The notes: generated by a model from the sequence alone, not told the origin. A stretch of DNA of 64,000 nucleotides from Streptomyces sp. NRRL S-87 (GCF_000719335.1 NZ_JOGB01000003.1:124001-188000), one strand, 5' to 3'. Shown: positions 35,892-44,306, counted from the first letter of the stretch. Numbers and translations: made by a program.

Positions 35892-36767
35892 TCAGCCGGC
35901 GGCCACCGTCAGTGGTGCGAACCGGCGCGTCCAGTCGCCCGGCAGGTCGGGGATGCCGCGGGTCATCACGGCGTTGGAGAAGACGACGTCCAGGCCGCGA
36001 TCGGCGAGCCAGGCCCGCAACTCCTCGTGGCGGACGTCGATATCGGTGCGCAGCGGCCGGTCGGTACGGGCGGCGAGTGCGGTGACCAGCGCCTTGGCCG
36101 TCGCCGTGTCCCGGGCGATGAGCGGGCCGACGACATGGGTGTGCATGTTGGGCCAGGCCGCGGCGTACCCGATGAGCCGGCCGTCCGGGTCGTGGGCGAC
36201 CAGCAGGTGGTCGGCGAAGGCGGGCAGGCGGGCGACCATGTGCGTGCGGGCGGTGCCGAACACCTCGCGGTCCAGTTCGAGGACGGCCCGGAGGTCCTCG
36301 GCGACGGCGGGCCGTACGCCTTCGGTGCTCTCGTCCCCGACCGGCCGGAACGCGCCCACCAGCATCTCCGCTCGCCCCGGCGCCGTGAAACCGAGCTCTT
36401 CGTAGAGCGGGCGGCCGTTCGGGGTGGCGTGCAGCGTGAGCGGGACCGGGTGCAGCTCCTCGCAGACGGAGGTCATCAGCCGGCGGCCCAGCCCCTGGCG
36501 GGCGTAGCGTCGGGCGACCAGCACCATGCCGATCGCGGCCAGCTCCGGGGTCTCGGCGGAGTCCCCGTACCGGGTGACCACGCAGGCGGCGGCCAGTCCC
36601 CGGCCGTCGGGGGCGTCGATGCCGTACCCCGTGCCCGCGGCCAGCAGCAGCCCCCACTTGTGTTCCTCGCGGGGCCAGTCACGGTCTTCGGAGAGGTCGG
36701 CGCAGCGCGCGAGGTCCTCCACGGTCAGCGGGCGGATCGTCAGCGTGGAGAGGGGTGAGGTCGGCAC
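35892..36767 (-). CDS. GNAT acetyltransferase with two GNAT domains
   Basis: This 291-aa protein has an N-terminal GNAT domain with the acetyl-CoA loop RRYARQGLGRRLMTSVCEEL. A second domain follows (residues about 155-290), like the Acetyltransf_18 partner domain (DREVFGTARTHMVARLP). The substrate is unknown. It is upstream of the AlkZ-like gene on the same strand, 16 nt apart, and divergent from the HAD gene with three parS sites in between. Confidence 0.88.
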   Translation of the reverse strand: MPTSPLSTLTIRPLTVEDLARCADLSEDRDWPREEHKWGLLLAAGTGYGIDAPDGRGLAAACVVTRYGDSAETPELAAIGMVLVARRYARQGLGRRLMTSVCEELHPVPLTLHATPNGRPLYEELGFTAPGRAEMLVGAFRPVGDESTEGVRPAVAEDLRAVLELDREVFGTARTHMVARLPAFADHLLVAHDPDGRLIGYAAAWPNMHTHVVGPLIARDTATAKALVTALAARTDRPLRTDIDVRHEELRAWLADRGLDVVFSNAVMTRGIPDLPGDWTRRFAPLTVAAG

Positions 36768-36845
36768 GCGCGACAGCTTGGCCGAGGTCCCGACCCCCGT
36801 CCAGCGGATTTCGGCGATCCGGGGCCGGGACGCCGGAACGTCGAT

Positions 36846-36859
36846 GTTTCACGTGAAAC
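36846..36859. other. parS site upstream of the GNAT gene
   Basis: A perfect GTTTCACGTGAAAC lies in the divergent region between the GNAT and HAD genes, about 80 nt upstream of the GNAT start. Confidence 0.96.
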
Positions 36860-36900
36860 GTCCGCTCCGAGAGGGACGTGATCCGGTCAAGGGCGGCCAT

Positions 36901-36933
36901 GTTTCACGTGAAACACGGTGTTTCACGTGAAAC
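36901..36933. other. Tandem pair of parS sites upstream of the HAD gene
   Basis: Perfect GTTTCACGTGAAAC sites at 36901-36914 and 36920-36933 are 5 bp apart. They end 22 nt before the HAD start codon and directly abut its predicted -10 element. Confidence 0.96.
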
Positions 36934-36941
36934 CGAGCGTC

Positions 36942-36947
36942 TAGCCT
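36942..36947 (+). promoter_or_regulatory. -10 element of leaderless HAD gene promoter
   Basis: TAGCCT lies 8 nt before ATG 36956 with no Shine-Dalgarno sequence. The -35 region would fall inside the second parS site of the pair, so ParB binding could compete with RNA polymerase. Confidence 0.5.
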
Positions 36948-36955
36948 CGACTGTC

Positions 36956-37606
36956 ATGACCGCCCTCCACCTCTTCGATCTCGACGGAACTCTGATGCAC
37001 GGCTCCGCCGCGCCCGTCGAGATCTCCCGTCAGCTCGGCCTGTCCGCCGAGACCGCGGCACTGGAGCGGGAGTTCAGCGAGCGGCGGATCGGACCGCCCG
37101 AGTTCGCGGTGCGGCTGCACGCCCTGTGGTCCGAGCTCACCCCCGCCCATGTCCGGGCGGCCTTCGACGGAGCGCCGTGGCTGGTGGGGATCCAGGAGGT
37201 CTGGCAGGAGATCCGCGAGCGGGGCGACTACTGCGCCGTCATCTCCCTCTCCCCGTCGTTCTTCGTGGAGCTGCTCCTGGAATGGGGTGCGCACGCGGCC
37301 CACGGTTCGGTGTTCCCCGCCGTTCCCTTCACCCGGCCCGTGGACGTCAGCGGCGTCCTGACCCCCGCCGGAAAGGTGGAGGTCGCCGACCGGCTCTGCG
37401 CCCGTTTCGGGGTGAGCCGGAGCGACTGCGTGGCCTACGGGGACTCCGTGACGGACGAGGCGCTTTTCGCCGCGGTGCCGGTCTCGGTCGCGGTCAACGC
37501 CCGGCCCCATCTGGCCGCCTCGGCCACGCACGTCTACGAGGGACGGGACCTCCGGGAGGCCTTCGGGCTGACCCGGTCGGGCCCGCGCCAGAACGCCGGA
37601 TCCTAG
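36956..37606 (+). CDS. HAD family hydrolase
   Basis: This 216-aa cytoplasmic phosphatase-type protein has HAD motif I LFDLDGTLM at residues 6-14. It also has motif II (CAVISLSPSF), a lysine region (GKVEVADRLC), and motif IV GDSVTDEALF. It resembles serine-phosphatase-like HAD-IB enzymes; the substrate is unknown. ATG 36956 is chosen because the upstream in-frame codons are made by the parS pair (MFHVKHGVSRET) and a leaderless promoter fits this start. A terminator follows the stop. Confidence 0.88.
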   Translation: MTALHLFDLDGTLMHGSAAPVEISRQLGLSAETAALEREFSERRIGPPEFAVRLHALWSELTPAHVRAAFDGAPWLVGIQEVWQEIRERGDYCAVISLSPSFFVELLLEWGAHAAHGSVFPAVPFTRPVDVSGVLTPAGKVEVADRLCARFGVSRSDCVAYGDSVTDEALFAAVPVSVAVNARPHLAASATHVYEGRDLREAFGLTRSGPRQNAGS

Positions 37607-37622
37607 CCAGAAATCCCGTGCG

Positions 37623-37645
37623 AAACGCGGAGTTTCCGCGTTTTG
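37623..37645 (+). terminator. Terminator after the HAD gene
   Basis: A 9-bp perfect stem (AAACGCGGA with its complement), a 3-nt loop and a following TTTT lie 17 nt after the HAD stop. Confidence 0.75.
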
Positions 37646-37748
37646 CCCCAGCTGCGGTACAGGGCCTGCCATGCTGCGAAAGCCCGGAACCGCGGATTCG
37701 ACCCCCAGGCGCGCGCAGACCACCGAGATGCTCTAAGCGAGGCACCGC

Positions 37749-39017
37749 ATGGACGCACCGCCCACCAGACCCGCCAGGGGCACGACCCAGATACGTTTGG
37801 TGGGCCGCCCCGCGCCGAGGCCCGCCACCGCCCCACCGGCCGTCCCCGCCCCCCGTGCGGAGCCGGACCCGGCCGGCGGGCTCTTCGCGGCCGACGGCGC
37901 CGAGCCCTCGGCCGACGCGGTCGTCATCCGCCGCACGCTGGCGGAGATCGCCCCGATCGCCGACAACGTCACCTCGTACTTCTACGCCCTGGTCTTCACC
38001 GGCCACCCCGAACTCCGAGAGCTGTTCCCGGCCGCGATGGACGTCCAGCGCGACCGGCTCCTGAAGGCCCTGCTGACCGCTGCCGAGCACATCGACAACC
38101 CGCAGGTGCTCGTCCCGTACCTGCGCCGACTGGGCAGCGGCCACCGCAAGTACGGCACCCTGCCCCAGCACTACCCGGCCGTCGGCGAGGCCCTCATCGG
38201 GGCGCTCTCCCGGTACGCGGCCGACTCCTGGGGGCCCGAGGCCGAGGCCGCGTGGGTGCGGGCGTACACCACGATCTCGCAGGTCATGATCGACGCGGCT
38301 GCGGAGGACGAGCAGGTCCGGCCCGCCTGGTGGCACGCCGAGGTCGTCTCGCACGACCTGCGCACCCCGGACATCGCCGTCGTCACGGTCCGACCGGACC
38401 AGCCGTACCCGTTCCTGGCCGGGCAGTACACCAGCCTGGAGACCCCCTGGTGGCCCCGGGTCTGGCGGCACTACTCCTTCGCCTCCGCCCCCCGCTCCGA
38501 CGGGCTGCTGTCCTTCCACGTCAAGGCCGTGCCCGCGGGCTGGGTCTCCACCGCCCTCGTCCGGCACGCCCGCCCGGGGGACGTCCTGCGCCTGGGCCCG
38601 CCGGCCGGCTCGATGGTCGTCGACCACAGCACGGACAACGGGATGCTGTGCCTGGGCGGCGGTACCGGCATCGCCCCGATCAAGGCCATGATCGAAGACG
38701 TCGCCGAGCACGGCGAGCGGCGCCCGGTCGAGGTGTTCTACGGGGCGCGCCGGGACGGCGACCTGTACGACATCGACACCCTTCTCGGCCTCCAGCAGTC
38801 GCACCCGTGGCTCTCGGTCCGCCCGGTGGTCTCCGACGGGCTCACGGGGCAGCTGCCTGACGCCGTCGGCGAGCACGGGCCCTGGAGCTCGTACGACGCG
38901 TTCATCTCCGGGCCGCCCGCCATGATCCGCAGCGGGGTCGCCGCGCTGAAACGGATCGGCATCCCGGGGGAGCGGATCCGGCACGACGCCGTGGAGGAGC
39001 TGGTGGCCGCGGGCTGA
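37749..39017 (+). CDS. Flavohaemoglobin-like protein (globin + ferredoxin reductase)
   Basis: This 422-aa protein fuses a globin domain (about residues 55-190) to an FAD/NAD(P)H reductase domain. The proximal His is in LGSGHRKYG and the distal region in NVTSYFYALVF. The reductase has the FAD motif RHYSFASAP, GQYTSLETP, and the NAD(P) motif GGGTGIAPI; it ends with DAFISGPPAMI. Such proteins oxidise nitric oxide to nitrate. An N-terminal Pro/Ala-rich extension of about 50 residues is unusual compared with Hmp. The start is ATG 37749. Regulation is not evident. Confidence 0.9.
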   Translation: MDAPPTRPARGTTQIRLVGRPAPRPATAPPAVPAPRAEPDPAGGLFAADGAEPSADAVVIRRTLAEIAPIADNVTSYFYALVFTGHPELRELFPAAMDVQRDRLLKALLTAAEHIDNPQVLVPYLRRLGSGHRKYGTLPQHYPAVGEALIGALSRYAADSWGPEAEAAWVRAYTTISQVMIDAAAEDEQVRPAWWHAEVVSHDLRTPDIAVVTVRPDQPYPFLAGQYTSLETPWWPRVWRHYSFASAPRSDGLLSFHVKAVPAGWVSTALVRHARPGDVLRLGPPAGSMVVDHSTDNGMLCLGGGTGIAPIKAMIEDVAEHGERRPVEVFYGARRDGDLYDIDTLLGLQQSHPWLSVRPVVSDGLTGQLPDAVGEHGPWSSYDAFISGPPAMIRSGVAALKRIGIPGERIRHDAVEELVAAG

Positions 39018-39045
39018 GCCGGGCGGACCCGCCCGGCCCGGCCGG

Positions 39046-39525
39046 TCAGCCCAGGTCGGGCGCGTGCATCGCGCGCACGCCCTCGATGTTCCCGTCCAGG
39101 TAGTGCCGCAGGGACAGCGGTACCAGGTGGACCGCCGCGATCCCGACCCGGCTGAAGGGCACCCGGACGATCTCGTACTCCCCCTGCGGCTCGTCGACCT
39201 CGGGGCCGTGCCGCTGGCGCGGGTCCATGGACTCCAGGCGGCAGACGAAGAAGTGCTGCACCTTCACCCCGGTCACCCCGCCCTCGGCGATGTGCTCCAC
39301 GGTGTCGACGAAGCAGGGCACCACGTCGGTGATCTTCGCGCCGAGCTCCTCGTGCACCTCGCGGTGCAGGGCGTCGACGACGGTCGCGTCATCGGGCTCC
39401 ACTCCCCCGCCGGGGGTGAGCCAGTAGGGATCGACTCCGGGCTTCGTGCGCTTGATGAGGATCAGGTCGTCACCGTCGAGCAGGATGGCGCGGGCGGTGC
39501 GTTTGACCACGGGACGTTCGGTCAT
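39046..39525 (-). CDS. Nudix family hydrolase
   Basis: This 159-aa protein has a Nudix box (GGGVEPDDATVVDALHREVH, then EELGA). The REVHEELG core that binds metal is intact. The first conserved Glu of the Gx5E part appears replaced (Ala or Asp). The substrate is probably a nucleotide or nucleoside diphosphate derivative, but cannot be predicted. It is convergent with the flavohaemoglobin gene. Confidence 0.9.
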   Translation of the reverse strand: MTERPVVKRTARAILLDGDDLILIKRTKPGVDPYWLTPGGGVEPDDATVVDALHREVHEELGAKITDVVPCFVDTVEHIAEGGVTGVKVQHFFVCRLESMDPRQRHGPEVDEPQGEYEIVRVPFSRVGIAAVHLVPLSLRHYLDGNIEGVRAMHAPDLG

Positions 39526-39681
39526 GGGAAGAGAGTGGCCCGGTACCGGGCGTCTGAAACGCCCCGGTGGGCGATCAGGGCCGGTCCGGCGCCCCCCACG
39601 GTCCCGCGGGCTCCACCGCCGGGCGCCCCCACCGGTCCCACGGGCCCCACCCGTCCGGCGCGCCCGTACCGTCGCGGGCCC

Positions 39682-40590
39682 TCACCACCCGGCCGCGGCG
39701 GTCAGCAGCCGTTGGTGGGCGCGGGCCAGGTGCGGCAACCCGAGGGTTCCGGTCCGGACGACGAGGAAGTACGTCCGCAGCGGGGGTACCGGGGGCTCCA
39801 GCAGGGCCACCACCCGGCCGCCCGCGAGGGCCTCCTCGCACAGGTAGCGCGGCAGCACCGCGAGCCCCGCCCCCGCGGCGGCGCACTCCAGGACCGCGCG
39901 CAGGTCCGGCACCACCATGGTGGCCGGCCCGTCCGGCAGCGTGTCGAACACCGCAGCCCAGTACCGGCTGACCAGCGGCAGCGACTCGTGCACGTCCACC
40001 AGCGGCAGGCCGGCCAGCGCGGCCGGGCCCTTGCCGCGCAGAGCGACCGGGTCGACGGCGGAGGCCCGGGCGGGGGCGGCCACCAGGACGTGCTCCTCGT
40101 CCCACAGCGCGGTCGCGCTGAACAGGCCGCCGCGCGGCCGGGCCGTGGTCACGGCCAGGTCGTGGTGCCCGGCGGCCAGGCCGTCCAGTGCGTCCTGCGT
40201 CCCGGCGGGCAGGGAGACCCGTACGGCCGGGGCCCTGCCCGACCCCTCGCCGGCAGGCGGTACGAGGGCCGGCAGCACGCGCAGCGAGAGGAACTCCGGC
40301 GGTCCGGCCAGGTGCAGGGAGCGCAGCCCCGGCCCGGAGTCCGCACCGCTCCCGGTGATCTCCAGCAGGGCGTCCAGGTGCGGGGCGGCCCGGTGCGCGA
40401 GCTCGTCCCCCACCGCCGTCGGCGTCACGCCGCGGGCCCGGCGCAGGAACAGCGGTCGGCCCAACTGCCGTTCGAGCGTGCGGATCTGGGAGGTCACGGC
40501 GGGTTGGGAGAGGCCCAGCAGGGCGGCGGCCCTGGTGAACGACCCGGCCCGGTGCACCGCGACGAAGGTACGCAGCAGGACCAGATCCAT
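39682..40590 (-). CDS. LysR family transcriptional regulator
   Basis: This 302-aa regulator has an N-terminal winged helix (LLRTFVAVHRAGSFTRAAAL, LGLSQPAVTSQIRTLERQLG) and a C-terminal effector-binding domain from about residue 90. The target and ligand are unknown. The upstream region has a strong promoter in the opposite direction with a palindrome in its spacer. That suggests it once controlled, or still controls, a divergent transcript. Confidence 0.93.
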   Translation of the reverse strand: MDLVLLRTFVAVHRAGSFTRAAALLGLSQPAVTSQIRTLERQLGRPLFLRRARGVTPTAVGDELAHRAAPHLDALLEITGSGADSGPGLRSLHLAGPPEFLSLRVLPALVPPAGEGSGRAPAVRVSLPAGTQDALDGLAAGHHDLAVTTARPRGGLFSATALWDEEHVLVAAPARASAVDPVALRGKGPAALAGLPLVDVHESLPLVSRYWAAVFDTLPDGPATMVVPDLRAVLECAAAGAGLAVLPRYLCEEALAGGRVVALLEPPVPPLRTYFLVVRTGTLGLPHLARAHQRLLTAAAGW

Positions 40591-40669
40591 GGCTGCCCCT
40601 CTCCGGTGGCCTCGCCCCCAGCGGACTCCCCACTATAAATATGTCGATAGGTCTCTGTCGTTACGGTGA

Positions 40670-40705
40670 TTGGACTCTGACACAGAGTCAACTAGCCTTG
40701 TCCGC
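40670..40705 (+). promoter_or_regulatory. Promoter with palindromic operator in its spacer
   Basis: On the plus strand, TTGGAC (40670-40675), a 17-bp spacer and TAGCCT (40693-40698) form a good vegetative promoter. A palindrome GACTCTG-ACA-CAGAGTC (40673-40689) covers the spacer, which is a classic repressor position. A GTG codon lies 7 nt after the -10 but opens only a frame that runs antisense into the next gene. Confidence 0.6.
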
Positions 40706-40748
40706 GTGGTTCTTCGCGCGGAGACCGGGGCGGAGCGCGGGGACCCAG

Positions 40749-40787
40749 GGACGCTCCGAGCCATGAGGGGGGAGGCTCGGAGCGTCC
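40749..40787. terminator. Hairpin downstream of the gamma-lyase family gene
   Basis: A perfect 14-bp stem (GGACGCTCCGAGCC with its complement) and an 11-nt purine-rich loop lie 47 nt after the stop of the minus-strand PLP enzyme gene. No T-run is seen on either side, so termination may be weak. It could also end the plus-strand transcript from 40705. Confidence 0.7.
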
Positions 40788-40833
40788 GCCCCCGTCCGAC
40801 GGTCCCGCGGGGACGCGCCGGGCGCGTCGGGCC

Positions 40834-41991
40834 TCAGGCCCCGGAGCCCGCGGCGTCCAGAGCCCGCAGCACGTCCGCCACCAGGTCTTCGGTGTCCTCC
40901 ACCCCCGCGGAGAAGCGGACGAAGCCCTCGGGCACCGCGTCGCCGCCCCACCGCCCGCGCCGCTCGGCGGTCGACCGTACGCCGCCGAAGCTCGTGGCGT
41001 CCTCGACCAGTCGCAGCGCGGTCAGGAACCGCTCGGCGAACGCCCGGTCCGGGAGGGTGAACGACACCACCCCGCCGAACCCGCGCATCTGCCGGGCCGC
41101 GACCTCGTGGGAGGGGTCGGAGGGCAGTCCCGGGTAGCGCAGCCCGGCCACCTCGGACCGGTCGGCCAGGGCTTCGGCCACGGCCAGCGCGTTGGTCCAC
41201 TGGCGCTGGTTGCGCAGCTGGATCGTGGCCAGCGAGCGGTGCGCCAGCCAGGCCTCCATGGGGCCGGGGATGGCGCCGACGACCTTGCGCCACCTGCGCA
41301 CCCGCTCCGCGAGCCCGGCGTCGCGGCAGGCGACGTAGCCCAGCAGCAGGTCGCCGTGGCCGGTCAGCCCCTTGGTGCCGCTGGCCACCGAGAAGTCGGC
41401 ACCCAACTCCAGCGGGCGCTGGCCGAGCGGGGTGGCGAGGGTGTTGTCCACCGCGACCAGGGCTCCCGCCGCGTGCGCCACGTCGACGAGCCGGCGTACG
41501 TCGCACACGTCGAGCCCCGGGTTCGAGGGGGTCTCCAGCCACAGCAGGCGGGCGCCGTCGACCAGCGCGGCCTGGGCGTCGCCGGCCGTGGGCGCGGTGC
41601 GCACCCGCACGCCGTAGTCCTCCAGTTGGGCCCGCACCAGCGGCAGCACCTGGTAGCCGTCGGAGGGCAGGACGACCAGGTCGCCGGCCCGCACCTGGGA
41701 GAGGACCACGGCCGAGACCGCCGCCATGCCCGAGGCGAACACGACGGTGTCCGTGCCGTCCGTCCCCGGGGCCTCCAGCTCACCGATGGCCCGCTCCAGC
41801 AGCGTCCACGTGGGGTTGGTGTCGCGGCCGTACGCATACGGGCCCTCGACGTCGCCCGGCAGGTGGAAGTGCGCCGCGAACGCCGGACCGGGCAGGACCG
41901 GCTCGTTCTTGACCGGCTCGGGCAAACCGGCCCGTACCGCGCGCGTGCCGTCGCCGTACCCCGCCGCGGCCGTGTCCTCGAAGCCGTTCAT
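40834..41991 (-). CDS. Cys/Met metabolism PLP enzyme (cystathionine gamma-lyase type)
   Basis: This 385-aa enzyme belongs to the trans-sulfuration fold-I family that includes cystathionine gamma-lyase, gamma-synthase and methionine gamma-lyase. Visible motifs are PYAYGRDTNPTW, SGMAAVSAVV, the substrate region WLETPSNPGLDV, and the Schiff-base lysine in SGTKGLTGHGDLL. The active-site Tyr of YxR motifs is present (YGRDTNPT). A lyase that releases cysteine from cystathionine is the best guess. It is 12 nt downstream of the YvlD-like gene. Confidence 0.87.
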   Translation of the reverse strand: MNGFEDTAAAGYGDGTRAVRAGLPEPVKNEPVLPGPAFAAHFHLPGDVEGPYAYGRDTNPTWTLLERAIGELEAPGTDGTDTVVFASGMAAVSAVVLSQVRAGDLVVLPSDGYQVLPLVRAQLEDYGVRVRTAPTAGDAQAALVDGARLLWLETPSNPGLDVCDVRRLVDVAHAAGALVAVDNTLATPLGQRPLELGADFSVASGTKGLTGHGDLLLGYVACRDAGLAERVRRWRKVVGAIPGPMEAWLAHRSLATIQLRNQRQWTNALAVAEALADRSEVAGLRYPGLPSDPSHEVAARQMRGFGGVVSFTLPDRAFAERFLTALRLVEDATSFGGVRSTAERRGRWGGDAVPEGFVRFSAGVEDTEDLVADVLRALDAAGSGA

Positions 41992-42003
41992 GGGGGCCGC
42001 CGC

Positions 42004-42381
42004 TCAGTCGTTGTCGGGCAGGGCCAGGTTCACGGCCCAGGACACGACGCTGATGATCAGGCCGCCGACGACGGCCGTCCAGAAGCCCTCCACGTGGAAG
42101 CTGAGGTCGAGCTTGTCGCAGATCCACGAGGTGAGCAGCAGCATGAGGGCGTTGACGACCAGGGTGAACAGCCCCAGCGTCAGGACGAACAGCGGGAAGG
42201 ACAGCAGCTTCACCACCGGCTTGACGATGATGTTCACCAGGCCGAACACCAGGGCGACCAGGACGAGGGTCAGGACCTTGCGGCCGGTGCTGTCACCGGT
42301 CAGCGTGATGTCGGCGACCAGCCAGATGGCCACGGCCAGGGCTGCCGCGTTGGCGAGCGTCTTGACTAGGAAATTCGTCAT
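42004..42381 (-). CDS. Phage holin 4_2 / YvlD family membrane protein
   Basis: This 125-aa protein has about four membrane helices (TLANAAALAVAIWLVADI, VLTLVLVALVFGLVNIIV, LFVLTLGLFTLVVNALML, VVGGLIISVVSWAVNLAL). It matches the YvlD-like (PF04020) family despite its phage-holin name; the function is unknown. It is divergent from the cupin gene with an 80-bp gap and likely shares a transcript with the gamma-lyase family gene downstream. Confidence 0.88.
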   Translation of the reverse strand: MTNFLVKTLANAAALAVAIWLVADITLTGDSTGRKVLTLVLVALVFGLVNIIVKPVVKLLSFPLFVLTLGLFTLVVNALMLLLTSWICDKLDLSFHVEGFWTAVVGGLIISVVSWAVNLALPDND

Positions 42382-42461
42382 GGGTCTGATCGTGGCAGAG
42401 ATGATCCGTGGCGGATATAAGCAGTGGAGCGGATCCGGGAAACGGTAGGGGAACAGGGACG

Positions 42462-42779
42462 ATGAAGGCTTTCCGGCTGGACGAGCTCGAAGCGGAACGG
42501 GCGGCCAACAAGGGGGCGTACCTGCAGTTCCTGCGCGAGCGGAACATGTCCGTGGGGCTTTACGCGCTCGACGCCGGGCAGACCGACCCGCAGCAGCCGC
42601 ACGGCCAGGACGAGGTGTACTTCGTGGTCAGCGGCCGCGGCGCGATCACCGTGGGGGAGGAGACGACGGCCGTCGCGCGCGGCAGCGTCGTGTACGTCCC
42701 GGCAGGGGTGCCGCACCGGTTCCACCACATCTCGGAGGACCTGCGGGTGATGGTGGTCTTCTCTCCCCCTGAGAGCTGA
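42462..42779 (+). CDS. Small cupin-domain protein
   Basis: This 105-aa single cupin barrel has the metal-binding motif PHGQDEVYFVVSGRGAI in cupin motif 1 and YVPAGVPHRFHH in motif 2. The His and Glu ligands are present, so it may be a metal-dependent isomerase, dioxygenase or sugar-binding protein. The start is ATG 42462, after a GGGGAACAGGG region. TATAAG at 42415-42420 is a possible -10. The substrate is unknown. Confidence 0.88.
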   Translation: MKAFRLDELEAERAANKGAYLQFLRERNMSVGLYALDAGQTDPQQPHGQDEVYFVVSGRGAITVGEETTAVARGSVVYVPAGVPHRFHHISEDLRVMVVFSPPES

Positions 42780-42781
42780 GG

Positions 42782-42812
42782 CCGCCCCCGGGGCCCGACC
42801 CCTAGGGGGCGG
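42782..42812 (+). terminator. Possible terminator after the cupin gene
   Basis: CCGCCCCC at 42782-42789 can pair with GGGGGCGG at 42805-42812 immediately after the cupin stop. No U-tract follows, so it is a weak candidate. Confidence 0.4.
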
Positions 42813-42908
42813 ATCAGGGGACTCCAAGGGCTTTCCCCGCCTCCGTTCTTCCTTTCCGCCTCCTAGCATCGAAGGCAGGAAGCGACAAGACAGGAAGAGG
42901 TTGAGGAA

Positions 42909-43136
42909 ATGGACGGCATCCGGGAGATATTCGCAGGCATGCCCTGGTGGGTTAAGTGGGTGGCGGTCCCGCTGCTCGCCCTCATGGTCTTCGGCGGGGT
43001 CATCACGGCCTTCCTGGGCGCGCTCATCTCCTTCGTCTTCAAGGCCCTGCTGTTCGTCGCACTGGTGGGCGGTCTGATCTTCGTGGTGCGCAAGTTCACC
43101 GGCTCGGGCACGAAGTCCACCCACGGCGACTGGTAG
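42909..43136 (+). CDS. DUF5326 family small membrane protein
   Basis: This 75-aa protein has an amphipathic start (MDGIREIFAGMPWWVKW), then two membrane helices and a polar tail (KSTHGDW). I recognise it as the Streptomyces DUF5326 type found upstream of ssgR; the function is unknown. AGGAAGAGG lies before ATG 42909, and TAGCAT about 40 nt upstream is a possible -10. It should be transcribed separately from ssgR. Confidence 0.83.
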   Translation: MDGIREIFAGMPWWVKWVAVPLLALMVFGGVITAFLGALISFVFKALLFVALVGGLIFVVRKFTGSGTKSTHGDW

Positions 43137-43438
43137 GGCGGCACGCGCCCGGTCGAGGCGGGTGGAAGGCGCACGGGCGGCGCACGAGCGTCGCTCACCC
43201 CACGCGGCGGTTAGCCCGCATGAGGGAAGAAGGAGCGCTCGACCACCCGTGTCCCAGGAATCGGTGGATACAGTGGCAATCTATGCCGTCCCTGGGACCG
43301 CGTGGCCGGGTATCACCGCTCTGACCAGGGTTTTCCAGGACCACGCCACCGCGTGGAGGCCCCCAGGAGTGCGGCCGCTGCGGGGGCGGCCCCCGCAGGC
43401 GGGCCCCCAGCGCCCGCCGCCACGCCTGGGGGTGAGTC
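43137..43438 (+). promoter_or_regulatory. ssgR upstream region
   Basis: This gap of about 300 bp has no coding frame I can support. An 8-bp inverted repeat (GTCCCAGG at 43251-43258 and its complement at 43291-43298) flanks a relatively AT-rich segment containing GGATACAGTGGCAATCTATG, the likeliest promoter site. A GC-rich stretch with several small inverted repeats follows up to the GGGGGTGAG ribosome-binding site. Confidence 0.45.
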
Positions 43439-44209
43439 TTGTCTTCGGTGGACAACACCGTCGTTCCGACGCTGATCGGCTCGGTGCAGAGGGCGCTGAG
43501 ACTGCTGGAGGCCGCGGGGTCCCACAGTGACGGCGCTCCGGCGAAGCAGCTGGCGCGCGAGGCCGGCCTCCCGCTCCCCACGGCCTACCACCTGCTGCGC
43601 ACCCTGACCCACGAGGGCTACCTCCGCCGGGAGGGCGGGGTGTTCGTGCTGGGCGCCGCGGCGGGACGCCTGGCCGGTGGGGGATTGCAGCAGAAACGTC
43701 GCAGCATGATCCTCGACTCCCTGGCGCACTTCCGGGACGTGGTCGGGGCGCCCATCTACTTCGCGGTGTTCCGCGACGGCGAGATCGAGGTCGTCGGCGT
43801 GTCCGACAGCCCGGCGCTCCCCGCGGTCGAGGAATGGGCCGACTTCCGTGCGACCGGCCACGCGCACGCCATCGGCCAGTGCCTGCTCGGCCAGCTCGAC
43901 GCCGAGACCCGGCGCGCGTACTACGCGAGCCACCCCGTCGAGGCCGTCACGCCGTATACGGTGCGTGACCAACGCGCCCTCGAACAACGGATCGCTTCCA
44001 TGGGGCGAATGGAACCCGCGATCGAGCGCCAGGAGTACGCCTTGGGCACGGTTTGCGCCGCGATTCCCATCACCGCAGGTGACGCGGCTGCGACCATGGC
44101 GATTTCACTCCCCTTGCATCAACAGGACCGATTGCTCTATGTGGTTGATCGGCTACGGAGTGAAGTAGGCGCGCTGTTGAGCTCGCTCTCGTTCTCTATC
44201 AGTATCTGA
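43439..44209 (+). CDS. ssgR: SsgR, IclR-type activator of ssgA
   Basis: In Streptomyces, SsgR is an IclR family regulator needed to transcribe ssgA during development. The 256-aa protein has an N-terminal winged helix (SVQRALRLLEAAGSHSDG, LPTAYHLLRTLTHEGYLRR) and the IclR effector domain (RFRDVV-type, FRATGHAHAIGQCLLGQL). The start appears to be TTG 43439 with GGGGGTGAG 6 nt upstream; GTG 43448 is an alternative. It lies 97 nt upstream of ssgA in the same direction, as in S. coelicolor. Confidence 0.93.
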   Translation: MSSVDNTVVPTLIGSVQRALRLLEAAGSHSDGAPAKQLAREAGLPLPTAYHLLRTLTHEGYLRREGGVFVLGAAAGRLAGGGLQQKRRSMILDSLAHFRDVVGAPIYFAVFRDGEIEVVGVSDSPALPAVEEWADFRATGHAHAIGQCLLGQLDAETRRAYYASHPVEAVTPYTVRDQRALEQRIASMGRMEPAIERQEYALGTVCAAIPITAGDAAATMAISLPLHQQDRLLYVVDRLRSEVGALLSSLSFSISI

Positions 44210-44306
44210 AAACTCACTCCTTGTGATCTGCAAGCGGGTGCACCACCCTTGTCAAGGGGGTCCTGGGGGGTCATTCCTGGCCACTTCCACAACAGCGGGG
44301 TAGGCA

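Noticed and set aside
36878..36955. Upstream extension of the HAD protein (MIRSRAAMFHVKHGVSRET)
   Set aside because: These codons come from the two parS sites; the promoter and the HAD motif position support ATG 36956.
40706..41137. Leaderless plus-strand gene from GTG 40706
   Set aside because: The promoter looks real, but after about 40 codons the frame runs antisense into the gamma-lyase family gene with no protein-like pattern.
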